Source: Leucothrix pacifica
Lineage (GTDB): Bacteria > Pseudomonadota > Gammaproteobacteria > Thiotrichales > Thiotrichaceae
Reading direction: 5' to 3'
DNA length: 64,000 nucleotides
Assembly (NCBI RefSeq): GCF_003172875.1
Contig: NZ_QGKM01000010.1
Span: 1-64,000, forward strand
The notes under the pieces were generated by a model that was not told the origin of the DNA, did not search any database, and was given only the letters and a program-made list of their open reading frames with translations. A program made the position numbers and the translations under genes. This document shows positions 29,917-37,672 of this stretch, piece after piece (position 1 is the stretch's first letter; each line of letters begins with the position of its first letter).

Positions 29917-29944
29917 GGTCTACAATAGCGCGCAATTGTAAACC
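29917..29944. promoter_or_regulatory. BirA-like operator palindrome upstream of bioA
   Basis: GGTCTACAAT (29917-29926) and ATTGTAAACC (29935-29944) form a 10-bp inverted repeat with one mismatch. The half-site TTGTAAACC is identical to the consensus half-site of the biotin repressor BirA. However, the classical operator has the half-sites in the opposite order and a longer spacer. TACAAT within it could also be the -10 of bioA. Site is 23 bp before the bioA ATG. Basis: motif resemblance plus location. Confidence 0.5.
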
Positions 29945-29967
29945 AGAAAGCACCATTCAGGAACGCC

Positions 29968-31260
29968 ATGACCCCAGAACAACTGATTGCGTATGATAAA
30001 GCCCACATCTGGCACCCCTACACCAGCATGCAACACCCCACACCTGCCTTCCCTGTTGCTTCCGCCAGTGGCGTCGAACTAACACTGGAAACCGGCGAAG
30101 TATTGGTCGATGGCATGTCATCCTGGTGGACCGCGCTACACGGTTATAACCACCCCGTACTCAACCAAGCAGCCACTGAACAGCTAGGGAAAATGTCGCA
30201 CGTCATGTTTGGCGGTCTCACTCATGCCCCTGCGGTCAATCTGGCAAAACAACTGATTGATATGACGGCAGACAATTTACAGCATGTGTTTTTTGCAGAC
30301 TCCGGCTCAGTGGGCGTCGAAGTCTCCATCAAAATGGCCCTGCAATACTGGATTGCTCAGGACAAAGGGGAGAAAAATAAACTCCTCACCGTACGCAGCG
30401 GCTACCACGGCGACACCTTTGCCGCCATGTCAGTGTGTGATCCAGTCAACGGCATGCACGATATGTTCACCGGCATACTGGTACAGCACCTGTTTGCCGA
30501 TGCGCCTCCACAAAGTCGCAGCGCTGACGATTGGCACGACAGCCATATTGACTCCTTCAAACACATGATCGAACAACACCACCATGAAACGGCTGCCGTG
30601 ATTCTGGAACCCATGGTACAAAATGCCGGTGGCATTCGTTTTTATCACCCGAATTACCTCAAACAACTACGTGCGCTGTGCGACCACTATGATGTACTGC
30701 TAATCCTCGACGAAATCGCCACCGGCTTTGGTCGCAGCGGCACGCTATTCGCCTACGAACAAGCTGATGTTGAACCGGACATTCTGGTGCTCGGCAAAGC
30801 CCTTACAGGGGGTTATATGACCATGGCCGCTGTGCTCACCAGTGCCAAAGTCGCCATGGGTATCGGCAGTGACGGACAAGGCGTGTTAATGCACGGGCCA
30901 ACCTTTATGGCGAATCCGCTGGCGTGTAGCGTAGCTTTGGCGAGTACCAAGCTATTACTGGAATCTGACTGGCAAACGCGCGTTAAACAAATCGAGAAAC
31001 AAATGCTGGAGGAACTATCCACCTGTTGTGAGTTGGATATCGTCGCTGATGTACGGGCAAAAGGTGCGATTGGTGTGGTGCAACTGAATGAAGCCGTGAA
31101 TATGCACTGGATACAGCCGCGCTTTGTTGAACTAGGCGTGTGGATTCGTCCATTTGGTAAGCTGGTTTATATCATGCCGCCGTTTATTATCGAGCCGGAA
31201 CAGCTGAAAAAGCTGACTTCTGCTATCTGTACGGTGGTTTCTGAGATGAATCAGCAGTAA
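29968..31260 (+). CDS. bioA: Adenosylmethionine-8-amino-7-oxononanoate aminotransferase
   Basis: PLP enzyme of biotin synthesis, moving the amino group of SAM to KAPA to make DAPA. 430 residues. HIWHPYTSM at the N-terminus and MSSWWTALHGYNHP are BioA-specific. DEIATGFGRSG holds the PLP-binding Asp, and LGKALTGGYM the Schiff-base Lys. GPTFMANPLACSVA closes the active site. Other biotin genes are not in the window, although bioA is often with bioBFCD. A palindrome with BirA-type half-sites just upstream suggests biotin-responsive control. Confidence 0.95.
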   Translation: MTPEQLIAYDKAHIWHPYTSMQHPTPAFPVASASGVELTLETGEVLVDGMSSWWTALHGYNHPVLNQAATEQLGKMSHVMFGGLTHAPAVNLAKQLIDMTADNLQHVFFADSGSVGVEVSIKMALQYWIAQDKGEKNKLLTVRSGYHGDTFAAMSVCDPVNGMHDMFTGILVQHLFADAPPQSRSADDWHDSHIDSFKHMIEQHHHETAAVILEPMVQNAGGIRFYHPNYLKQLRALCDHYDVLLILDEIATGFGRSGTLFAYEQADVEPDILVLGKALTGGYMTMAAVLTSAKVAMGIGSDGQGVLMHGPTFMANPLACSVALASTKLLLESDWQTRVKQIEKQMLEELSTCCELDIVADVRAKGAIGVVQLNEAVNMHWIQPRFVELGVWIRPFGKLVYIMPPFIIEPEQLKKLTSAICTVVSEMNQQ

Positions 31261-31307
31261 AAGACCGCTGGCAACACAGAAAATTGATATATCGGGCAAA
31301 AAAGTTC

Positions 31308-31335
31308 ATGACAATTGATGGGAATAAGGTAGAAT
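31308..31335 (+). promoter_or_regulatory. Promoter of the tRNA-Leu gene
   Basis: ATGACA (31308-31313), a 16-bp spacer and TAGAAT (31330-31335), each 5/6 to consensus, followed by the GC-rich ACGCGC. It lies about 32 bp upstream of the tRNA 5' end, as expected for a stable-RNA promoter. Confidence 0.65.
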
Positions 31336-31366
31336 ACGCGCTCACTTCGGGCATCACTGCCCATTT

Positions 31367-31453
31367 GCCGGGATGGCGGAACTGGTAGACGCGCCGGATT
31401 CAAAATCCGGTTCTCGAAAGAGAGTGGGGGTTCGATTCCCCCTCCCGGCACCA
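31367..31453 (+). tRNA. tRNA-Leu (anticodon CAA)
   Basis: An 87-nt tRNA with encoded CCA. The acceptor stem GCCGGGA pairs with TCCCGGC. The D arm is GGCGGAACTGGTAGACGC-like, the anticodon stem CCGGA/TCCGG encloses loop TTCAAAA with CAA at 31401-31403, a long variable arm (TTCTCGAAAGAGAGT) marks class II, and the T arm is GGGGGTTCGATTCCCCC. The CAA anticodon reads UUG. Its 3' end marks the start of an accessory, AT-rich region, a common insertion point for islands. Confidence 0.97.
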
Positions 31454-31486
31454 TATTTAAATCTAAGAAAACTCTTCTTAGTACGA

Positions 31487-31521
31487 AAGCCCTTGTTGCT
31501 AATAGCATCAAGGGCTTTTTT
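31487..31521 (+). terminator. Rho-independent terminator after tRNA-Leu
   Basis: Stem AAGCCCTTG (31487-31495) / CAAGGGCTT (31509-31517) followed by a run of six T. It ends the tRNA transcript. Confidence 0.9.
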
Positions 31522-31780
31522 ATTCTCTTCATACCCGTATCAACAACAAGCCTTAAAATCTATTTTCCCCTCGCCACCCATGGGAAACCGACCCCATTAA
31601 ACATTAAAAAAAAGAAAAATCGATCACTAAGTATTCTTTAAAGTACTATAAATACGTCAATAAAGAAACTAATTAATCACACCAGAACATTTCAAACTAA
31701 AAATAATATATAAAACAAGCCATAGAAAACTGTTAATCTCTTCAGCATACTGTAGGTAAATTAACTCCAAAGGCATTCAA
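31522..31780. other. AT-rich leader between tRNA-Leu and the Zorya-like operon
   Basis: About 260 bp, strongly A/T rich, with no supportable gene and no copy of the tRNA 3' end. It must hold the promoter of the zorABE-like operon; several AT-rich hexamers are present but none makes a convincing -35/-10 pair. Confidence 0.4.
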
Positions 31781-33169
31781 ATGTTTGACTGGGCAACATT
31801 ATTCGAAGACATCCTGAGTACAACAGAAGCTCACACAATAACCAATTTTGCGCTGTATGTAATAGCTGGTCAGTTTCTCTTCTCTTTATTGTTCCTCCTC
31901 ATAGGTAAGTGGAGAAACCTTACTACCAGCACGCCTGCTTTACTAACATCAATTGGGATACTTGGAACTTTTATTGGAGTTGTTATCGGTCTCTTAGACT
32001 TCAACCCTAAAGACATAGATGCAAGCATTGAAACGCTTCTCGATGGCTTAAAAACAGCTTTCATTACTAGTCTTGTTGGAATGGCAGCTGCAATAGTTTT
32101 TAGACTAATAGCAATTTTTAGAACGCTTTTTACAAAAAAAGCCGACAACCAAGAAAGTATCGATGTTGAACCAAAGGATATTTTAAATGCTCTTTCCGAA
32201 CAAAACTCCCACCTTAAGGAATTAAAACTAGCGATTTCCGGAGGTGAAGACTCAAGCCTAGCTAGCCAGCTCAAACTACTTCGTACAGACTCAAACGATA
32301 ACCATAGAAATCAAATGAAAGCTTTTGACCAGTTCTCTGATGAGCTCTGGATAAACCTCAACAAGGTTTCTGAGATGTTGTCAAAATCTGCTACAGAGCA
32401 AATTATTGAGGCACTAAGAAATGTCATTAAAGACTTTAATGAGAAAATCACTGAACAATTTGGAGACAACTTTAAAGCCTTAGACTCCTCTGTAACTAAG
32501 CTAGTTGGTTGGCAGGATCAGTACAGTCAGCAACTCAATGAAATGATAAAGCAATATGCTCAAGGTGTGCTCGCAATCACTGCAATCGAAACATCTGTAA
32601 CCACCATAAGCAACGAATCAAAAACAATTCCTGACTCAATGGCTCAACTCAAACCCGTACTAGAAACTAATCAGCACCAAATTGATGAATTATCAAGACA
32701 CCTTGAAGCTTTTAAAGAAGTAAAAGAGCAAGCGGTTAGCGCATTTCCCGAAATTCAAAAACACGTCGAAAAAACTATTCAGGAGATAGCAAAATCATCG
32801 GATATAGCCAGTGAAGGATACCAACTGCTATCCGAGAAAACAGCAGATGTTCAACGATCCTTCGAAGAGCAGATTGAAACTATACAGGATCAACTCAAGA
32901 AAACAGTTACCGAGCTTGTAGAGAAACAAACATCTGAAATGCAAAAACACTTTCTCAAAATTGAGGAGTCGGTTGAAAAAACTGCTGAAAAATCAGAGAA
33001 GGCGATTGACAGCAAAGTGGATAGGATTGACGAAGCATTATCTAAGGAAATCAGCAGCGCGATGTCAGAATTGGGAGGAAACCTCGCATCCATAACGGGT
33101 AAGTTTGTGGAGGACTACACCGAGCTTGTAAATGCTATGCAGAAAGTCACTCAAATGGCGGGAAGGTAA
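31781..33169 (+). CDS. zorA: ZorA-like MotA/TolQ/ExbB-family channel protein with coiled tail
   Basis: 462 residues. Three hydrophobic segments (about 21-41, 52-73 and 93-117) contain the MotA/TolQ-like pattern: SIGILGTFIGVVIGL in the second and AFITSLVGMAAAIVF in the third, whose small residues line such channels. From about 120 to the end the protein is a long, charged, helix-forming cytoplasmic tail with heptad-like stretches (for example KNATVTELVEKQ-type repeats near 355-400). In Zorya systems ZorA pentamers around a ZorB dimer form a proton-driven motor whose tail signals phage infection to effector proteins. The tail here is ~340 residues, shorter than in type I ZorA (over 700 residues in total) and in line with type II. 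First gene of a three-gene operon, 3 bp before zorB. Confidence 0.85.
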   Translation: MFDWATLFEDILSTTEAHTITNFALYVIAGQFLFSLLFLLIGKWRNLTTSTPALLTSIGILGTFIGVVIGLLDFNPKDIDASIETLLDGLKTAFITSLVGMAAAIVFRLIAIFRTLFTKKADNQESIDVEPKDILNALSEQNSHLKELKLAISGGEDSSLASQLKLLRTDSNDNHRNQMKAFDQFSDELWINLNKVSEMLSKSATEQIIEALRNVIKDFNEKITEQFGDNFKALDSSVTKLVGWQDQYSQQLNEMIKQYAQGVLAITAIETSVTTISNESKTIPDSMAQLKPVLETNQHQIDELSRHLEAFKEVKEQAVSAFPEIQKHVEKTIQEIAKSSDIASEGYQLLSEKTADVQRSFEEQIETIQDQLKKTVTELVEKQTSEMQKHFLKIEESVEKTAEKSEKAIDSKVDRIDEALSKEISSAMSELGGNLASITGKFVEDYTELVNAMQKVTQMAGR

Positions 33170-33172
33170 AAA

Positions 33173-33922
33173 ATGCTTGATTCAATTATTGGCAAAACCT
33201 CAATAAATGAACAGGAAGATGACAACCAATGGTTATCAGTTTCGGATCTTATGGCTGGTTTAATGATGGTATTCCTGTTCATCTCCATCGTACTAATGAG
33301 AAATGCTTTAATTGAGCGCGATAATGTCAAGGAACTAGCAGAAACTTACCAAGTAGAACGAGACAAAGTCAAAGAAATTGCTGCTGCGTACCAAGACAAT
33401 AAGGTGAGGATCTATGATGCACTGATGTCTGAGTTTCGATCAGATCTTGTGTTATGGGATGCTGCTATCAGCAAGAAAGACCTTTCCTTCAACTTCCAAT
33501 CCCCAGAAGTCCTCTTCGATATAGGAGAAATCTCTGTTAAACCGACATTCCAGAGGATATTAGATGACTTTTTCCCAAGGTATCTGAGTGTTATCAACAA
33601 ATTTAAGGGATCTATTGAAGAGGTAAGAATTGAGGGGCATACAAGTTCACGCTGGGGAAGTGGTGCTAGCATAGATGATGCATACTTCAAAAATATGGAT
33701 CTATCCCAGGGGCGGACTCGGTCAGTTTTATCCTATGTGTATAACATTGAATCAGTACGAAACCAACGGCAATGGATTAAAGAAAATATAGCTGCTGTCG
33801 GCTACTCCTCATCAAAAAGAATAATTATCAATGGTTCTGAGGATGTAAAGCGCTCAAGACGTGTTACTTTCCGGCTAATCACAAACTCCGAAACACAGAT
33901 CCTCAAAATTATTGAAGGGTAA
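33173..33922 (+). CDS. zorB: ZorB-like MotB/OmpA-family stator protein
   Basis: 249 residues. After a short cytoplasmic N-terminus comes one transmembrane helix (about 26-43) preceded by the hallmark SVSDLMAGLMMVF. Asp25 corresponds to the proton-carrying Asp of MotB-type proteins. A helical linker (50-100) leads an OmpA-like peptidoglycan-binding domain: VRIEGHTSSRW near 151-161, LSQGRTRSVL near 177-186 and SRRVTFRL near 228-235. This matches ZorB, which anchors the ZorA channel to the cell wall. GGAAGG inside the end of zorA serves as ribosome binding site. The partner on each side (channel, nuclease) makes a flagellar or Tol role unlikely. Confidence 0.86.
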   Translation: MLDSIIGKTSINEQEDDNQWLSVSDLMAGLMMVFLFISIVLMRNALIERDNVKELAETYQVERDKVKEIAAAYQDNKVRIYDALMSEFRSDLVLWDAAISKKDLSFNFQSPEVLFDIGEISVKPTFQRILDDFFPRYLSVINKFKGSIEEVRIEGHTSSRWGSGASIDDAYFKNMDLSQGRTRSVLSYVYNIESVRNQRQWIKENIAAVGYSSSKRIIINGSEDVKRSRRVTFRLITNSETQILKIIEG

Positions 33923-33926
33923 TACT

Positions 33927-34778
33927 ATGAAGATCAAGGTGGACTTTAGCGCACTCAATCAAGCTGTCAAAAAAATGGGGGCAGTACAGGTAAATTTCAG
34001 TCCACCATCCGACACTCCCTCTTTCGGGTCGACTGCAGCTCGGCTAAAAAAAGGTATAAGAGTCCCTTTATCAGTAGTCATACCATCTACGGCAGGGCCT
34101 CTTGAATATGATGGAGAGCAGGTTTTACTCTATATTCAAGACCATGGGGGAAAAGTTGAAAATACCCTTCAAAATGGTAAGAACGGCAACAAATATCATG
34201 TCTCATTTTGTACTGCCTTGGAGCGTATGAAAACAGTTGGGCGCTTTGAAAGATACGTGATCACCAACAATACAAGTGGTGTTTTTCATATCAGCGGTTT
34301 TAAATATCCAAGCAAAGAGCCTTTAGAAGGTAGTGCTAACTTAAACGTCTGCAAATATTGCCTCAGTAAATTGAACTATAATAATTACAATTCAAATAAA
34401 GGAGCAGTTTTCAAGGCTTTCTCTTTGGAGGAGTTCTTTGAGTGCTATAAGCCACATTTTAAAAAGAAACCTAGCCGTAAAGCGGGAAAAGGAAGTACTG
34501 ATGGGTACCCTGAAGACTGGGCTGAAATATCAAGCCGATTCAGAGAGTCTCGTAATTGGCAATGTGAAAACTGTAAAGTTAACCTAGAGTCACATAAAAG
34601 CCTTCTCCATACGCATCACAAAAGTGGTGTCAAAAGTGACAATACGCTAAGTAATCTCGAAGCTTTGTGTATACTTTGTCATGCTGAACAACCACACCAT
34701 CAACAAATGAAAAAAGGTATCAAAGCAGAGGATAGGAAGAAAGTATTAGACCTCCGGTTTACTCAGAAACGCACATAA
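33927..34778 (+). CDS. zorE: ZorE-like HNH endonuclease
   Basis: 283 residues from the ATG at 33927, with AAGGG 8 bp upstream and only 4 bp after the zorB stop. The C-terminal third is an HNH nuclease with zinc knuckles: CENC (213-216), HTHH with catalytic His (228-231), Asn243 and CILC-H (248-252). A further CxxC (142-145) precedes it, possibly a second zinc site. The N-terminal ~140 residues form an unassigned beta-rich region. In type II Zorya the third gene, ZorE, is an HNH-type effector reported to nick DNA. Gene order, spacing and domain content fit that role; the phage-triggered action is inferred from the family. Confidence 0.85.
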   Translation: MKIKVDFSALNQAVKKMGAVQVNFSPPSDTPSFGSTAARLKKGIRVPLSVVIPSTAGPLEYDGEQVLLYIQDHGGKVENTLQNGKNGNKYHVSFCTALERMKTVGRFERYVITNNTSGVFHISGFKYPSKEPLEGSANLNVCKYCLSKLNYNNYNSNKGAVFKAFSLEEFFECYKPHFKKKPSRKAGKGSTDGYPEDWAEISSRFRESRNWQCENCKVNLESHKSLLHTHHKSGVKSDNTLSNLEALCILCHAEQPHHQQMKKGIKAEDRKKVLDLRFTQKRT

Positions 34779-34813
34779 TCTCACATGGCTTTATGCCATT
34801 GTACACTGTCCAA

Positions 34814-34838
34814 CTCGGGGGCAAGCCCCCGAGATTTT
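34814..34838 (+). terminator. Rho-independent terminator of the zorABE-like operon
   Basis: Stem CTCGGGGG (34814-34821) / CCCCCGAG (34826-34833) with a 4-nt loop, followed by ATTTTCG. The stem is very stable though the T-run is short. Confidence 0.75.
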
Positions 34839-34927
34839 CGCTTTGCGGTTAAAATTCTGTTTGTGATCTTTTTCAGCCGTGTTAGATTGACTACATACTC
34901 CTTTAACGTAGTACTTGAGAATTTCCC

Positions 34928-35260
34928 ATGAATACTATTGGCATAAAAGAACTACAAACCAACCCAGCAAAACTCAGCAAAACACTCTTAGCTGATGAAT
35001 ACATGCTAATCACACGACGCGGTGAACCCTTAGGCGTCGCATTACCATTCGACAACAACTTAATGGAGAATGGTCTTAAGCGCTGGATGTCACTAAAAGC
35101 ATTTAAGAATGGTGATATCAGTCTTGGGCAACTGGCTAAGACGCTAGACATGAATAAGCATGAAGCACTAGAGTTACTTGGTGAGCTTAATATACCTTTC
35201 GCTGATTACGACCTAGCTGAGGACTTAGAAACACTAGACGAACTTTTCCCTGTTTCTTGA
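34928..35260 (+). CDS. Antitoxin, Phd-like N-terminus with UPF0175-like C-terminus
   Basis: 110 residues. Residues 1-40 (IKELQTNPAKLSKTLLADEYMLITRRGEPLGVALP, here quoted only in part: IKELQTNPAKL and ITRRGEPLGVA) resemble Phd/YefM DNA-binding antitoxins. Residues about 55-95 (LKAFKNGDISLGQLAK, KHEALELLGELNI) resemble UPF0175, a family regularly found beside DUF3368 toxins. Together they make a bipartite antitoxin that would bind its own promoter through the N-terminus and the toxin through the C-terminus. Its stop codon overlaps the toxin start by one base (TGATG). No strong Shine-Dalgarno is visible. Confidence 0.78.
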   Translation: MNTIGIKELQTNPAKLSKTLLADEYMLITRRGEPLGVALPFDNNLMENGLKRWMSLKAFKNGDISLGQLAKTLDMNKHEALELLGELNIPFADYDLAEDLETLDELFPVS

Positions 35261-35739
35261 TGATTATTGCAAGCGACACAACAAGCCTAATCGTGTTAGA
35301 GAAGTTAGAATCACTGTACATATTATGTGAGCTATTCGACAAAGTACTTATTCCGAGCATCGTACTGGATGAAATGAAAGTTGGGTCGCCAAGCATTCAT
35401 CACAAGCTTCAGGAATTTAACTGCCTCCAAATCACTCAAGTTGAGACGTCTAAACGATTAAACTCACTATTATCAGTGCTTGATGCAGGTGAGGCTAATG
35501 CTATTGAGTTAGCAATAGCCCTTGAACTCCCACTGATTATAGATGAGCGTAAAGGTCGACAGGTTGCCAAGCAACTCGGTGTCAAAGTTACAGGCTTTGC
35601 TGGGCTACTAATCCAAGCAAAACGTAAGGGAATCTTATCTGCCACGGATGCTATTGCACTACTTGATAAAGCGGTCGAAAATGGTTTGCGTCTGTCTCAG
35701 ATGTTGCAAGTTCAAGTGCGAACGACGCTGCTAGTTTAA
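35260..35739 (+). CDS. Toxin, DUF3368 PIN-like domain
   Basis: 159 residues starting at the ATG at 35260; TTG at 35257 is an alternative adding one residue. The frame shows the spaced acidic residues of PIN-domain ribonucleases: Asp6 (IIASDTTSL), Glu38 (LDEM), Asp75/Glu78 (DAGEANAIELA) and Asp95 (IIDERKGRQVA). DUF3368 proteins are the PIN-like partners of UPF0175 antitoxins, and RNA cleavage is the assumed activity. Overlap with the antitoxin and position behind the Zorya-like operon suggest a stabilisation or back-up role in the island. The last part (ILSATDAIALLDKAVENGLRLS) is helical. Confidence 0.8.
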   Translation: MIIASDTTSLIVLEKLESLYILCELFDKVLIPSIVLDEMKVGSPSIHHKLQEFNCLQITQVETSKRLNSLLSVLDAGEANAIELAIALELPLIIDERKGRQVAKQLGVKVTGFAGLLIQAKRKGILSATDAIALLDKAVENGLRLSQMLQVQVRTTLLV

Positions 35740-35836
35740 CACTCCTTTAGTTTACTTTCTGGGCAATCAGCCGTTTCATGACTCTCATGCTAAACTAAAT
35801 CAAACGATTCGGATGGTGTACGGAGAGCTAATAAAC

Positions 35837-36718
35837 CTAAACAACTAATTTTTTACTCACAGCCCCAACAATATCACCCAGCCTTTCCACCAAATACAAC
35901 GGCAATGAATACAGCGGGTAACTAACCTCTTTGGACTGATTACCATATGTAATTTGTGCCTCGACAGTAGTAACCGAAGGCAACGACGCATCAAAACGCA
36001 CCGCCATCCGCGACTGCTTCTCTCCCATAAACTGATGCAATGACCTCATACTTCCGCTGGCTCCCGACTTGATTTCAATCGGTACGATCTCACCAGATAA
36101 GGCAACCACATAGTCCACCTCAGCATTGGAGGAACGCCCTTCCCGTAACCAATAAGTGAGTTCACGATTAGGACTTTCAGATAGTAAGCCTTGCAAGTGT
36201 TGACCAATAAACTGTTCCGCAATCGCGCCTTCATTGATCAGTTTGCGATCATCCATTTGCGATATGGCCTGAGCGTTGAGTCCGCTGATCGCATTCATCA
36301 ATCCAACATCCAAAAACAGTAGTTTGTAAGATTTCTCATTCAGGCTCGCCTGCAATGGTAGTCCTGAGCAATGACTATGCACGACCTTGCTGACTACTCG
36401 TGCCATACAAAGCAGTTCCAAGTCTTTTTTCAGTGTAGCGCTTTGTTCTTCCCGAGAGATATTGCTGTATTTAACCTTTACTCCTGCATTGCGTGCGGCA
36501 AAGTTGAACACCTTTAACATACGATTGAGGTCACGCCGGTTTCCGTACTTGGGAAAGTCTTCACGGTAGGTGTCAATAATCGAGTTATGCACTTCACTCA
36601 CTGCCTGAAAGCTTCGGCTCTCCGCATAAGCCGCCACCGCTTCCGGCATGCCACCCACAAAATAATACTGTCGTAACGGCCACCTTGTCAGATTATTATT
36701 TTTGGGGTGTATTTTCAT
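35837..36718 (-). pseudogene. DUF4143 ATPase remnant lacking the AAA domain
   Basis: A 293-residue open frame that corresponds to only the C-terminal part of the common AAA_14-DUF4143 ATPases. RQYYFVGGMPEAV near residues 16-28, KLLFLDVGLMNAI, INEGAIAEQFIGQHL and the restriction-like DYVVALSGEIVPIEIKSG are all recognisable. The N-terminal P-loop ATPase domain (about 200 residues in intact relatives) is absent. Upstream there is only a 28-bp tandem repeat and an unrelated gene. Whether the ATG at 36718 is used is unknown. I read it as a decayed gene, although the 3' part is free of stops. The nuclease-like Asp/Glu/Lys residues persist. Confidence 0.75.
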
Positions 36719-36751
36719 AACTTGATTATGATTTTAGGGGTGTAATTTCGT
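36691..36751. repeat. 28-bp tandem repeat at the truncation point
   Basis: Two direct copies at 36691-36718 and 36724-36751 (period 33 bp, 5-bp spacer) that agree at about 24 of 28 positions; each contains GATTAT and GGGGTGTA. The first copy supplies the apparent start codon of the DUF4143 remnant. It lies exactly where the missing ATPase domain should begin, so it may be a deletion scar. Confidence 0.7.
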
Positions 36752-36754
36752 AAT

Positions 36755-37480
36755 CTAATCCTCATCACTATCCCACCTAGAATACTTAGCAATATATCCG
36801 ACACTAACAAACATTAATACAAATGGCGCTTTTAGCATCGCCCAATCAAAAGGATCTGGGATAAAAACAGTGAAAATCAACATGACTACACCTCCCCAGA
36901 AAGCAATAAGGCTCAGTCGGTACAGCACCTTACCCCAAGCGCTAGTGTAAAAATCTGCATACTTAATCGTCTTACCTAAGCCATCAGGATTCAAGGTTTG
37001 CACATGCTGCTTAAAATCCTTCAGCAATCGGTCATAATCATTGTCTTTCTTCTGCCAGCCACTTGGATTTAAGGAAAAAGTCTCTCCGTTAGTAAGCTTC
37101 AGTCGAAAGGTACCGCCACTCAAATGGACATCTTTAAAGCTAGCTATGTCGTCCAACCGACACGTCTCGGCTTTCTTCACACGCTTTAAATTACGAGCGA
37201 AGTATTCAACAGTAATCTGTTGCTCATCGAAACTTACTCTCACTGGGAGGCAGGTTAGCCGGGAAGTAATGTAACTAACAAAAAAATACGGAATAATCAC
37301 CAGCGACAACACAAAATAAGCAGTAAAATCTACTCCAACTACCGCTTCAATATCTTCGTTATAAATCAAGGAAAGAATGATCGGAGTGATATAAAACAAT
37401 AGGAATAAGGGGTAGTACCAATAACTAAAGACAAAAATTTCATACTTAGGTGCTACATTCCTTGGGGTTTCTTGAGACAT
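36755..37480 (-). CDS. Membrane protein with central PH-like domain, unknown function
   Basis: 241 residues from the ATG at 37480, preceded by AAGGAAG; the frame also opens 24 bp earlier. Two hydrophobic segments near the N-terminus (about 20-45 and 52-77) and two near the C-terminus (about 182-202 and 208-225) flank a soluble region. That region (RVSFDEQQITVEYF, CRLDDIASFKDV, GTFRLKLTNGETFSLNPSGW) looks like a bacterial PH/GRAM-type beta sandwich, as in several small uncharacterised membrane proteins. No catalytic motif is visible. It sits at the end of the accessory region; link to defence is not evident. Confidence 0.6.
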   Translation of the reverse strand: MSQETPRNVAPKYEIFVFSYWYYPLFLLFYITPIILSLIYNEDIEAVVGVDFTAYFVLSLVIIPYFFVSYITSRLTCLPVRVSFDEQQITVEYFARNLKRVKKAETCRLDDIASFKDVHLSGGTFRLKLTNGETFSLNPSGWQKKDNDYDRLLKDFKQHVQTLNPDGLGKTIKYADFYTSAWGKVLYRLSLIAFWGGVVMLIFTVFIPDPFDWAMLKAPFVLMFVSVGYIAKYSRWDSDED

Positions 37481-37672
37481 GGTCTTCCTTTTCCATATAA
37501 CCAATCAGTGACTATTTTATGTTTTCAAAAGACTCATAATGGCACAATTTTACGTTAAAAAATCTTAATATATACTTAAAACTGAAATGCAATATTTGAC
37601 GCATACACTAGCTCGTTTGATACATGCGTATCGTCAAAATACCAAACATCTTCAAGATGAATGCTCGGAACG

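Noticed and set aside
31373-31600. Open frames across the tRNA-Leu on both strands
   Set aside because: They run through the tRNA and its terminator and have no ribosome binding site or protein family; shadows only.
31781-33922. zorA/zorB-like pair as flagellar MotAB, TolQR or ExbBD
   Set aside because: The long helical tail of the first protein, the SVSDLMAGLMMVF motif and OmpA domain of the second, and the linked HNH nuclease fit Zorya better; no flagellar, Tol or TonB genes are adjacent.
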